Part shown: positions 22,882 through 30,707 of the stretch, piece after piece
Layout: every line of letters begins with the position of its first letter
How positions within the stretch are numbered: the first letter of the stretch is position 1
IMG/VR virus record: IMGVR_UViG_3300045482_000073
Coordinates: 1 to 34,065 of that record
Strand: one strand, 5' to 3'
DNA length: 34,065 bases
Source: a virus
Program-made: the position numbers and the translations under genes
Notes under the pieces: model-generated
What the model saw: the letters and a program-made list of their open reading frames with translations, nothing else
Databases searched by the model: none
What the model was told of the DNA's origin: nothing

Positions 22882-22957
22882 GGTCGAGAGTTGAGAGTTG
22901 AGGGCCGGATTCTCTGCTTTCTTCTGACTCTCCACCCTCAACCCTCAACTCTCAACC
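22882..22957. repeat. Heptad-repeat hairpin between tail genes
   Basis: Left arm 22882-22904 and right arm 22935-22957 are inverted and match at 21 of 23 positions with a 30-base loop. The left arm reads GGTCGA then GAGTTGA units. The hairpin fills the gap between two tail genes. It has no T-run directly after it and so is not a classical terminator, although it might cause partial termination or RNA processing. It resembles the cassette at 18373-18807 without a gene inside. Confidence 0.75.
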
Positions 22958-22963
22958 ACTGTC

Positions 22964-23569
22964 ATGGGCGACCCACTCCAGAAAGTCCAGCGTGGTGAGC
23001 GGCTCCGCATTCCGGCGGAGACGTTTAACACGTTCATCGACGCCGCCAAGGACTTTCGGCAGCGAACCCAGAATCGCGGCCAATCGTCATTGGCCAACTT
23101 CGCCGACTCCGGGATCGTGCTGGTGAAGAACGCCAGCGGCGGAGATCGCGATCGCTACGACGTGCTGGGCATCGAACGCCCGATCTTTCTGCCATCGGAG
23201 AACCTGCTCAGCTTCACGAACCAACTGGCCGTCGTCGGTGTGACGCCTGACGAAGACAAGCATGTCGGGCGGTTCATCGTCCTGCTGGAACCGCTTAAGA
23301 ACGGACTCATCGGTCGTGGGCTGATCAGCGGGATCACGCCCGTGCGGCTCAATGTGCTTGATCCCGAACACGAGTGGGCCGACATCGAGGACGGGGAAGC
23401 CGACAGCCTCAAGACCGACACGGCCGGGAGTGCGTTCATCCTGTGGCGCGACGGGCCGGGGAGTGGTTACGGCGGCTACGGCTACGGGTATAGCTACTAC
23501 GGCAGCCCGTCGTGGGGACTGGTGCGGATTGGAAACCTGAGCGATGGGGACCAATGGGGGAGTGTGTAG
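22964..23569 (+). CDS. Tail-tip / structural protein with a Gly-Tyr-rich segment
   Basis: This 201-aa protein begins GDPLQKVQRGERLRIPAETF, followed by strands with DSGIVLVKN and FIVLLEPLKNGLIG. Near the C-terminus lies a Gly/Tyr/Ser run (GSGYGGYGYGYSYYGSPSWG), flexible and tyrosine-rich. No family is recognised. Placement after the probable baseplate gene suggests a tail-tip component. Because the next genes are modification enzymes beginning only three bases after this stop, its tyrosines and serines are possible modification targets (speculative). Confidence 0.65.
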   Translation: MGDPLQKVQRGERLRIPAETFNTFIDAAKDFRQRTQNRGQSSLANFADSGIVLVKNASGGDRDRYDVLGIERPIFLPSENLLSFTNQLAVVGVTPDEDKHVGRFIVLLEPLKNGLIGRGLISGITPVRLNVLDPEHEWADIEDGEADSLKTDTAGSAFILWRDGPGSGYGGYGYGYSYYGSPSWGLVRIGNLSDGDQWGSV

Positions 23570-23572
23570 CGC

Positions 23573-25948
23573 ATGTCAGCACCCGTCGCCGAACTCCTCG
23601 CGGAATTGACGCGGCGCGGTGTGACCCTGGAACCGCGTGGTGACGCGCTGGCGTTCCATCCCCGCTCGAAAGTCACTGGCGAACTCCGGGACCGCCTGCA
23701 GCAACACAAGTGGGAAATTCTTGGTCTGTTGCGAGGTGAGGTCGCGGCATCGACTCCCCAGTTCGTTGCAGCCACGTCGGTGGCAGCGGCGATTGAGTAT
23801 TCGGTCGCCGTGCTGGAACCCCGGACCGAGACCTTTGAATCGGCGCTGTTGAGTCTGTTTGCGCAGCCCACGCCATCACGTGAGGTTCTTGTCTGCGGTC
23901 CTGTTTCGAAGGTGATCCGCAAGACGATCCGAACCTATGCGGGCCGCCATGTGCGGATCGCCTCCTCACCCGCAGAGGCTCGTTGTGATCACGTCGTGTT
24001 GCTCGATGGCCGGACGTTGCTCGGGCGAGACTGGATCGTGTCCGCCTGTGCGGCGCTCACCGATGGCGTGGGCGCCGTCTACAGCGACCATGAACTCCTG
24101 ACGACCGGCGGTCGCACGCAGTACCCCGATCAGGTCATGGGGGACGACCTCGCCCGATCCGGCTTGGAGGCCCCGACCCTGCTGGTCCGCCGCTCGGCGC
24201 TGGTTGAGGCTTGGCAGCCAGGCGATTCGCTCAGCGGGCTTTTGCGGAAGCTCTCTCGGAACGGCTGGCAGATCCGCAAGCACGCGGTGGCGGTGCTGTT
24301 TCGGGGCGGTGGCGACGCCAGTTACTTCGCTCGCCAGGAGTTGGCTCGCGAGACGATGACGCTGTTCATCCCGCTCGCCGGTCGTGAATCTCTGTGGCGC
24401 GAACTGCGGAGGTTCCTCGATCGACAGACGTGGCCGCATTCACAACTCCGGTTGATCCTGTGCGATACCAGCCAGGACGAGCAGTTCGCCCGTCTCGTCC
24501 GGGACTGGATCAGCCGGTCCGACTATCCCGATGTCCGGCATCTGCGGTTCGCGCCGGGAACGAAAGGGCTGGCCGATCTCCCCCGCGACCAGCAGATCGT
24601 CGCCGTCAATGAGGCGATGTGCCGCATCTACAACCAGCTGCGGCAGTGCCTGACGACCGATTACGTGTGGGTGCTCGAAGACGACGTCGTTCCGCCGGAC
24701 GATGTCCTCCCGCGACTGATGCAATCCTTCGACGAACACACGGCGTCGGTCTGTGCGCCCTATCGGTCGCGGTTCGACGGCTGGTATCTCGTCTGGTCCC
24801 GCGAGCGTCTCGGCGACAACGGCGTCCATCAGCTCACAAAGCCGCTCCCCGACAGTCCTCAGGTCCACGAGATTCGGGGGAGCGGGTTCGGTTGCGTCGT
24901 GCTCCGGGCGGAAGTGCTGCGCCAGCACATCTTTCATCTGCCCGGCCAGGATCGTTGGTACGACGTCCGGTTCTTCCGCGACCTGCCGGGCCGCTGGAAA
25001 CGCAAGGTTGATTGGTCCTGCGAATGTCGGCACCTGCACAACACGCCGCGTCCGGCCACCACGATCGCGAAACGAAATCTGCTGTATCACGTCACGCCGT
25101 TTGCCTCGAACGACATCTGGCTGCGGAACATCCGACAGTTGGTGAAGCGGATCGACCTGTTCAACGGTCGGCGAGTAATTGCAGTGGCGACGGGCGAGGG
25201 GCTGGCATCTCCTGATGAAGTCCGCGCCGCGTTCGGCTCCCACGAGATCAAGATCATCCCGCATCCGAACTCGCGTGAGTTGCGTGAGAACGCCACGTTC
25301 CTGAAGCTGATGGAACAAGTCGAGTCGACCGATCCCAACGAAGCCACGTTCTACGCCCATGCCAAGGGCGTCGCCAAGGACATCCATTGCTCGGGCGATC
25401 CACTGGGTTCACGGTATTGGCGGAACGCCATGTACCACGAACTCCTGGACGGCTGGGGTCGAATCGCGGAACTGCTCGAAGAGTACCCGGTCGTCGGCTC
25501 GCATCGCAGGCATCATCCGCACCACCCCACGATCTATCCGGATGGTCAGAGTTCGTCCGACTGGCATTTCGGAGGAACGTTCTTCTGGTTCCGAAACCGG
25601 GATGTGTTCGCGACCGATCGCTGGCGTGAGGTCTGGCAGCCGACCGGCTGGGGAGCGGAAGCATGGGTGGGCCGCATGTTCTCATTCGATCAGTCCGCCT
25701 GCGTCGCCTACGACGGCCTCGAAGACGCTTACAACCCCGACAGCTACTTCCCACAGATCGATGACGAGGTGCCCGCCGATGGACGTGACGCTGACGACGA
25801 TTCTGTATCAGCCCGATTGGTCCCGGACGGGACCGATCATCGAGCAGAACCTCGCCGCACTCGACGCCAGCGGACTCAGCGGCGAACTGCTGATCGTCGA
25901 CAACTCGCCGATGCCCACGGTTCCAGCATTGGAACTGGCGGCTCGTGA
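23573..25948 (+). CDS. Multi-domain glycosyltransferase with TubC_N-like docking domain
   Basis: This 791-aa protein has an N-terminal helix-hairpin-helix module (about residues 1-57, LLAELTRRGVTLEPRGDALA then ELRDRLQQHKWEILGLL) resembling the TubC_N docking domain of NRPS/PKS enzymes. Residues about 80-255 look like a degenerate GT2 domain. A second GT domain (about 258-560) has WPHSQ, LCDTSQDE and the metal-binding VLEDDVVPPDD (near 366-376). A third region has ATFYAHAKGV (near 595). It should move sugars from nucleotide donors to an unknown acceptor. It begins three bases after a tail gene. The last 57 or so residues are Arg-rich, overlap the next gene by 170 bases and look like read-through after loss of the original stop. 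Confidence 0.85.
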   Translation: MSAPVAELLAELTRRGVTLEPRGDALAFHPRSKVTGELRDRLQQHKWEILGLLRGEVAASTPQFVAATSVAAAIEYSVAVLEPRTETFESALLSLFAQPTPSREVLVCGPVSKVIRKTIRTYAGRHVRIASSPAEARCDHVVLLDGRTLLGRDWIVSACAALTDGVGAVYSDHELLTTGGRTQYPDQVMGDDLARSGLEAPTLLVRRSALVEAWQPGDSLSGLLRKLSRNGWQIRKHAVAVLFRGGGDASYFARQELARETMTLFIPLAGRESLWRELRRFLDRQTWPHSQLRLILCDTSQDEQFARLVRDWISRSDYPDVRHLRFAPGTKGLADLPRDQQIVAVNEAMCRIYNQLRQCLTTDYVWVLEDDVVPPDDVLPRLMQSFDEHTASVCAPYRSRFDGWYLVWSRERLGDNGVHQLTKPLPDSPQVHEIRGSGFGCVVLRAEVLRQHIFHLPGQDRWYDVRFFRDLPGRWKRKVDWSCECRHLHNTPRPATTIAKRNLLYHVTPFASNDIWLRNIRQLVKRIDLFNGRRVIAVATGEGLASPDEVRAAFGSHEIKIIPHPNSRELRENATFLKLMEQVESTDPNEATFYAHAKGVAKDIHCSGDPLGSRYWRNAMYHELLDGWGRIAELLEEYPVVGSHRRHHPHHPTIYPDGQSSSDWHFGGTFFWFRNRDVFATDRWREVWQPTGWGAEAWVGRMFSFDQSACVAYDGLEDAYNPDSYFPQIDDEVPADGRDADDDSVSARLVPDGTDHRAEPRRTRRQRTQRRTADRRQLADAHGSSIGTGGS

Positions 25949-26417
25949 TAACCGGGTTCGGTTGCTCTGGAACGATGGACACAACCTCTACATCGCGGGA
26001 GCATTGAACCGCGTCCTGGGCGTGGCCCAGAGTCCGAAACTGGTCTACTTCTGCGCATCGCACGGATTGGCTCGTGATCCGACTTGGCTCCAGGACATCC
26101 TGAGGCCGCTCGACGATCCGGCAATTGGAGCGGCGGGTTGCGTGCTGCCGTGCCAGTTCAGCGCCGTCGCGGCAGTCCCGGAAGACATCATCGATCCCCA
26201 GCATCACATCCAGGGAGGCGTCTGGTCGGCGCGGATGGAAGTGCTGCGACAGATCGGCTTCAGCCATCGGTTCCCTTTCGAGTTCTGCGATGTCGATCTC
26301 TCCCGTCGTCTGCTGGCAGCGGGATACCAACTCGCTTCCACCGCCACGATCGTCTCGGTCGCAAGCGGCATCATTCCTGACCCGGAGCGTTACAAATATG
26401 TCCACGACTACCGCTGA
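25779..26417 (+). CDS. GT2-family glycosyltransferase
   Basis: This 212-aa protein begins MDVTLTTILYQPDWSRTGPI and contains the GT2 signature GELLIVDNSPMPTVPAL, then NLYIAGALNRVLGVAQSPKL and FFCASHG-like sequence where DxD usually sits, a GGVWSARMEVLRQIGF acceptor loop and FEFCDVDLSRRLLAAGY near the end, the usual GT2 finale. It is a short single-domain transferase, likely cytoplasmic. ATG 25779 has GAGG nine bases upstream and lies well inside the 3' part of the preceding gene. The canonical DxD is not evident, so activity is not certain. Confidence 0.85.
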   Translation: MDVTLTTILYQPDWSRTGPIIEQNLAALDASGLSGELLIVDNSPMPTVPALELAARDNRVRLLWNDGHNLYIAGALNRVLGVAQSPKLVYFCASHGLARDPTWLQDILRPLDDPAIGAAGCVLPCQFSAVAAVPEDIIDPQHHIQGGVWSARMEVLRQIGFSHRFPFEFCDVDLSRRLLAAGYQLASTATIVSVASGIIPDPERYKYVHDYR

Positions 26418-27036
26418 CCCCAAAGCACCGGTCACGGGACGGTTCGAGCTCCCGTTCCGGCATCTGGTCCTCGACAACTGGGCGGAACCGGAACTCGTCC
26501 GGGCGGCTGAGATCGAATGGCCGAAGCCCGACTGGCCACACTGGCATCGCTACGACTGCGGCAAGCTGGCCACGAAAGACCCGCTCCGATTCCCATCGGC
26601 ATGCGCTGAACTAATCCGTCGCCTGCTCTGCCTTCGCGTTGGCGAACTGATGGGGCTGGAGGACACGTTCGGCGACTGGAATTGTCACGGGGCCGGGCTG
26701 CACACTTCACCACCGGGCGCGAATCTCGGTGTCCATCTCGACAGCGACCATCACCCGAATACCGGCTGGCAACGAGCCTGCAATGCAATCCTGTTCGTGA
26801 GTTCCAGTTGGCGACCCGACTGGGGCGGCGAACTGGAACTCTGGAATGCCGATGGCACCAAGTGCCTGAAGCGGATCGCTCCCCGGTTCAACCGGCTGGT
26901 TCTGTTCGAACCGAGCGACGTGGCGTTCCACGCTGTCGCCAGAAACGCCGGTCCTGAAACCCGGAAAACGCTGGCCACATTCTACTGGCGCGCAGCACTG
27001 ACCACCGGCATCCGTCCCCGCGCCCAGTTCTGTTGA
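26398..27036 (+). CDS. 2OG-Fe(II) dioxygenase (prolyl 4-hydroxylase-like)
   Basis: This 212-aa protein has the double-stranded beta-helix iron site: HxD in GVHLDSDHHP (His113, Asp115), distal His in DVAFHAVA (His178), and the 2-oxoglutarate-binding Arg in ETRKTLATFYW (Arg189). Such enzymes hydroxylate protein side chains, bases or sugars using 2-oxoglutarate and O2. Placed among glycosyltransferases, it may create hydroxyl groups that are then glycosylated, as in collagen-type or hypermodified-base pathways (inference). It overlaps the previous gene by 20 bases; GGAG stands ten bases before ATG 26398. Confidence 0.88.
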   Translation: MSTTTADPKAPVTGRFELPFRHLVLDNWAEPELVRAAEIEWPKPDWPHWHRYDCGKLATKDPLRFPSACAELIRRLLCLRVGELMGLEDTFGDWNCHGAGLHTSPPGANLGVHLDSDHHPNTGWQRACNAILFVSSSWRPDWGGELELWNADGTKCLKRIAPRFNRLVLFEPSDVAFHAVARNAGPETRKTLATFYWRAALTTGIRPRAQFC

Positions 27037-27044
27037 GGTGATCG

Positions 27045-27578
27045 ATGGATTTCACGAGCGACTGGCACAGCATGCATATCCCGTTCTGGCAGGAACATCT
27101 CGGTGAATTCGATGGCCGCCCCGTGCGCTGCCTGGAGATCGGCAGCCACGAAGGCCGCAGTGCCGTTTGGATCGCCCAGCATCTGCTGTCACATCCGTCG
27201 GCCTCGCTGACCTGTATCGACACCTGGCTCGATGCGGAAGCCGAACGCCGCTTCGATGCCAACATCGCCGAGACTGGGCGGGCATCCCAAGTCCGTAAAC
27301 TCAAGACGGACTCGTGGCGGGGACTGCTAAGCCAAGGGCCGGGGTTTGACCTGATCTACATCGACGGCAGCCACGAAGGCCGACAGGTCCTGGAAGATGC
27401 CATCCTGGCGTTCCGCGTCCTGAAACGTGGCGGGCAATTGATCTTCGATGACTACGAGAACGTACCGAATGACGTTCGACAGCCGCCCAAACCGGCGATC
27501 GATGCGTTTTTGCTGCTGTGGGGCGACCAGTTTACCGTCCTCCATCTGGAATCGCAGGTCATCGTTCGCAAATGTTGA
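27045..27578 (+). CDS. Class I SAM-dependent methyltransferase (Methyltransf_24-like)
   Basis: This 177-aa protein has a SAM-binding motif CLEIGSHEGRSAVW (about residues 29-42), the acidic ribose-binding residue in LTCIDTW, and LIYIDGSHEGRQVLEDA (about 103-119), typical of small methyltransferases found in glycan clusters, where they methylate sugars or small molecules. A GAGGTGA box precedes ATG 27045 by a few bases, and it begins eight bases after the dioxygenase stop. The substrate is unknown. A hairpin terminator follows its stop. Confidence 0.87.
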   Translation: MDFTSDWHSMHIPFWQEHLGEFDGRPVRCLEIGSHEGRSAVWIAQHLLSHPSASLTCIDTWLDAEAERRFDANIAETGRASQVRKLKTDSWRGLLSQGPGFDLIYIDGSHEGRQVLEDAILAFRVLKRGGQLIFDDYENVPNDVRQPPKPAIDAFLLLWGDQFTVLHLESQVIVRKC

Positions 27579-27606
27579 TTGCCTCTGAATCTGTTTCAAC
27601 CCGTTG

Positions 27607-27635
27607 AACCGCGATGGACTCGTGCCATCGCGGTT
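27607..27635 (+). terminator. Hairpin terminator-like stem (perfect 11 bp)
   Basis: AACCGCGATGG (27607-27617) and CCATCGCGGTT (27625-27635) form a perfect 11-bp stem with a 7-base loop, followed by T-rich TCGTTGTTCC. It lies between the methyltransferase stop and the next ATG, so it may partly terminate the late transcript inside the glycan block. Confidence 0.7.
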
Positions 27636-27656
27636 TCGTTGTTCCCGGAGTTCCGC

Positions 27657-30611
27657 ATGTCCACCACTCTTGAAGCCTTTCGCCAGCAGTTCGACGCCTT
27701 CGGCCCGTGGACGACACGATTTCGTTTGCGCGGCGAAGTGTTCGGAGGCGGTTATGAAGTCAGCGAAGACGATCCGCTCATGCGGATGTTCATCGAACAC
27801 ATCCCCTCGGCTCGCCGAGTTCTGGAACTCGGCTGCATGGAAGGGGGAAGAACATTCCCGCTTGCCCGCCGCGTTGGCCATGTCGTGGGACTAGATGCCC
27901 GGCGCGAGCATCTCCAGCGGGCCCGGTTCGTCGAGAAGGAACTGGGCGTCTCGAATGTGACATTCCTGGAGAGCGACCTCGAATCGGGTGACCTGGCGTC
28001 GCTTGGTTCATTCGATGCCGTGTTCAACGTCGGCTTGCTCTATCACCTGAACGATCCGGCCCGGTTGCTGCGACAATGTGCAGAGGTCGCCCCGGAAATG
28101 CTGCTCTGGACGCACGTCGTCGATGACGCGGACGCCGAACATCGTGGCTACCGCGGCAGGTTCGCCGGAGAGAATCCATCTGATCGAATCGGCGGACTGC
28201 GATCCAAATCATTCCGCCCCGAGCGGTCCGAACTGGTCCGCATGCTGGATGACTGCGGCTGGCGGGACTTGGAATGGCTCCAGGACGATGCATCCTCCAT
28301 GACGCTCTGGTGCCGGACGACGATCGGCCCGCGTCCAAAACGAACCGTGCAGCTGTTGCCCACGCTGGCGGTCATCATCACTGCCCACAATTACGGGCTG
28401 TACCTCGACGAATGCCTGCAAAGCGTCCTGAATCAGAGCCGCCGTCCGGATGAGATTCTCGTCGTCGATGACGCCTCGACCGACGATACGCCTGATGTCG
28501 TGGCCCGCTGGTCCGATCGGGGCGTGCGGTCTCTCCGCGTGGACCATCACGACCCCCGGCAATCGCGGTTATCGGGGCTCCAGGCGACGAGCGCCGAGTT
28601 CGTTTGTTTCCTCGACGCCGACGATCGCTTGGCCCCCGACTACCTGCGGGGCGGTCTGGCGGGTTTCGATCGCTACGACATTGGCATCGTCTATTCCGAC
28701 GTTGATTACTTCGGCGACTGGAACCGCTGTCACCAGGAGCCGGAAGAGATCACGCTGGCCGACATGGGGAAGCTGAACTATGTCCACAACGGCTCGATCG
28801 TCCGCCGCGAGGCGTTGGAGATGAGCCGGGCGCTGGAAGTGCCCTGCGATTCGCTCTGTTCCCACGAAGACTGGCTCGCCTGGCGGCGCATCCTCGAACA
28901 AGGTTGGAAGGCGAAGAAGCAACGGGGCATCTACGGTTATCGCCGGCACGAGGCCAACCGGACGAACTCGAAATACAAGACGGCAAACTACTTCAACCAG
29001 CGGGCAATGGAGACCGAGACCGTCACGCTGTTCGTGGCGTTGTCGGGTCGCACCGCCGTCTGGCCCCGGTTCCTGCAGTTTCTCGAGCAGCAGTCGTGGC
29101 CCCATTCACAGGTCAAGCTCTGGCTGCTCGACACCAGCCAGGACGAGCGTTTCGGTCGCCGCATCCGGCGCTGGATCAGCCAGTGCGACTATGCCGACGT
29201 GCGCTATCGCGCCGAAGCCGTGGCGACGCCCGGCCTGGCGGATGCCCCTCGCGACAACGGAGCCACTCTCGACGCGGTGCGGATGGCGGCGGCCAGGATT
29301 TACAACCGGCTGGCCCGTGAGGTCACTGGGCATTACGTCCTGACCGTCGAAGATGACGTCATCCCGCCGAATGACGTGATTGAACGATTGCTGCGTGGAT
29401 TCGACCACCAGGTCGCCTCCGTCGCCGCGCCGTATCCTTCCCGATTCCACAAAGGGTATGTCGCCTGGTCCACCGGGCGACAACTGATTGAAGAAGGGCC
29501 TGCTCCCGCCACGGAACCGAAGATTTCAGATTCCAGCGAGCCGAACCTGCGATTCGCTCAGGTGGAAGGTAATGGGTTTGGCTGCACGATGTTTCGCAGC
29601 GACGTGTTCCGCGAGGCGCTGTTCACCGCCCGCCAGCAGCCTTACGTCGATTTCGACCCAGCGTTCTATGAGCGGCTGAAATCGACGGGTTTGCAGGCCA
29701 AGCTCTGCTGGGATGCTGAGTGCCAGCATCTCGCCAACGATGAAGCCCAGATCATGCTGGCGGGGCATTGGCCCGAGGCTTGGGAGACTCTCGACCTGGC
29801 CGAATACCGCTCGAACATGCTCCACGGCCGCGAAGCGATGGAATGGATCGTCAAGACGCTGAATGGTTCCGAACCCGCCGCAATCTGGGGCCTATCCGAC
29901 GGCGACGTCGCCTGGTGGTGCTACGACGCATTGGCTCGGGAACTGAAGGAGGCGAGGAGGGCCGAGGGGGCAAACGCTCCGGACTACCTCCGCTGGCTTC
30001 GTTTCCTGGCCGACACGAGTGGCCTGCACCCCGAAGACCGGGACGAACTCTGGCCCCTGTTCGATCAGGCGTGCCGCAACACCCCGCACTGGCTGGTTCA
30101 ACACTGGTGGGAACCTGCCGAGCGATTCACACTGCAGGCGCTGAAAGCCCAAGGCGTGACGGTCGATGCGGAAGGATTCGGCTACGCTCGAAGCCGCAAA
30201 CAAAAGATCGACTGCAATGCTGTCTACCGGCTGATGGATGAGGGGTTGTGGTGGCCGATCCTGGCCAACAAACGCCTCGCCATCGTCAGTGGCCACGCCG
30301 ACGCATTCGCCGCCCGCCTGCTGGACTCGGACTTTGTCCGGGCCAGCGGCGGCGGCGAGATCACATGGAACATCGCGGCGAAGGTCACATGCCCGTCAGT
30401 CCATGAACCAAAGCACTCGCACTTACAGTGGATGCGAGACGATTTGCTCTCGTCACGATGGGATCTGCTGTTGTGCTCGGCAGGATCGCTGTCGACGATC
30501 CTTTGCAGCCAAGCGGCACATACAGGCCGACTGGCACTCGACGTGGGTGCGTTGGATCGACAACTTATCGAATGTTCCGCCAACGAATTGTTGACACCCA
30601 AGTTTTGCTGA
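27657..30611 (+). CDS. Four-part methyltransferase-glycosyltransferase protein (MTase, GT2, GT, GT-D)
   Basis: This 984-aa protein has an N-terminal SAM methyltransferase (VLELGCMEGGRTFPLA near residue 60), a GT2 domain (AVIITAHNYGLYLDECLQS near 238; VVDDAS; FLDADDR near 318), and a further GT-like domain (about 451-720) with WPHSQ, LLDTSQDE and TVEDDVIPPND near 562 that is paralogous to one in the 791-aa protein upstream. The C-terminal region (about 723-980) resembles the GT-D family: IWGLSDGDVAWWC, DLLLCSAGSLST and RLALDVGALD. It probably builds and methylates a multi-sugar chain. ATG 27657 has GGAG seven bases upstream; a TTG at 27579 would run through the terminator and is rejected. Confidence 0.87.
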   Translation: MSTTLEAFRQQFDAFGPWTTRFRLRGEVFGGGYEVSEDDPLMRMFIEHIPSARRVLELGCMEGGRTFPLARRVGHVVGLDARREHLQRARFVEKELGVSNVTFLESDLESGDLASLGSFDAVFNVGLLYHLNDPARLLRQCAEVAPEMLLWTHVVDDADAEHRGYRGRFAGENPSDRIGGLRSKSFRPERSELVRMLDDCGWRDLEWLQDDASSMTLWCRTTIGPRPKRTVQLLPTLAVIITAHNYGLYLDECLQSVLNQSRRPDEILVVDDASTDDTPDVVARWSDRGVRSLRVDHHDPRQSRLSGLQATSAEFVCFLDADDRLAPDYLRGGLAGFDRYDIGIVYSDVDYFGDWNRCHQEPEEITLADMGKLNYVHNGSIVRREALEMSRALEVPCDSLCSHEDWLAWRRILEQGWKAKKQRGIYGYRRHEANRTNSKYKTANYFNQRAMETETVTLFVALSGRTAVWPRFLQFLEQQSWPHSQVKLWLLDTSQDERFGRRIRRWISQCDYADVRYRAEAVATPGLADAPRDNGATLDAVRMAAARIYNRLAREVTGHYVLTVEDDVIPPNDVIERLLRGFDHQVASVAAPYPSRFHKGYVAWSTGRQLIEEGPAPATEPKISDSSEPNLRFAQVEGNGFGCTMFRSDVFREALFTARQQPYVDFDPAFYERLKSTGLQAKLCWDAECQHLANDEAQIMLAGHWPEAWETLDLAEYRSNMLHGREAMEWIVKTLNGSEPAAIWGLSDGDVAWWCYDALARELKEARRAEGANAPDYLRWLRFLADTSGLHPEDRDELWPLFDQACRNTPHWLVQHWWEPAERFTLQALKAQGVTVDAEGFGYARSRKQKIDCNAVYRLMDEGLWWPILANKRLAIVSGHADAFAARLLDSDFVRASGGGEITWNIAAKVTCPSVHEPKHSHLQWMRDDLLSSRWDLLLCSAGSLSTILCSQAAHTGRLALDVGALDRQLIECSANELLTPKFC

Positions 30612-30652
30612 GCCGCTTTTCTTTGATCACTTGACGCGATCCCGAATCACAT

Positions 30653-30698
30653 AGCCCAACGTGCCGGCGAACGCTGGTCCGTTGGGCTGTTTTGTTCT
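30653..30698 (+). terminator. Strong rho-independent terminator ending the late operon
   Basis: AGCCCAAC (30653-30660) pairs perfectly with GTTGGGCT (30681-30688), with a nested near-perfect inner stem (CCGGCG / CGCTGG), and is followed by the T-rich GTTTTGTTCT. It sits just before the last three-gene glycan set and probably ends transcription of the main late unit. Confidence 0.8.
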
Positions 30699-30707
30699 CA
30701 AAGAGAT

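Noticed and set aside
18373-22957. Repeats as a CRISPR array
   Set aside because: Heptads are adjacent without spacers and the sequence drifts between units; no cas genes are present.
27579-27656. Earlier TTG start for the 984-aa protein
   Set aside because: It would translate through the terminator hairpin, has no ribosome site, and a good GGAG-ATG pair exists at 27657.
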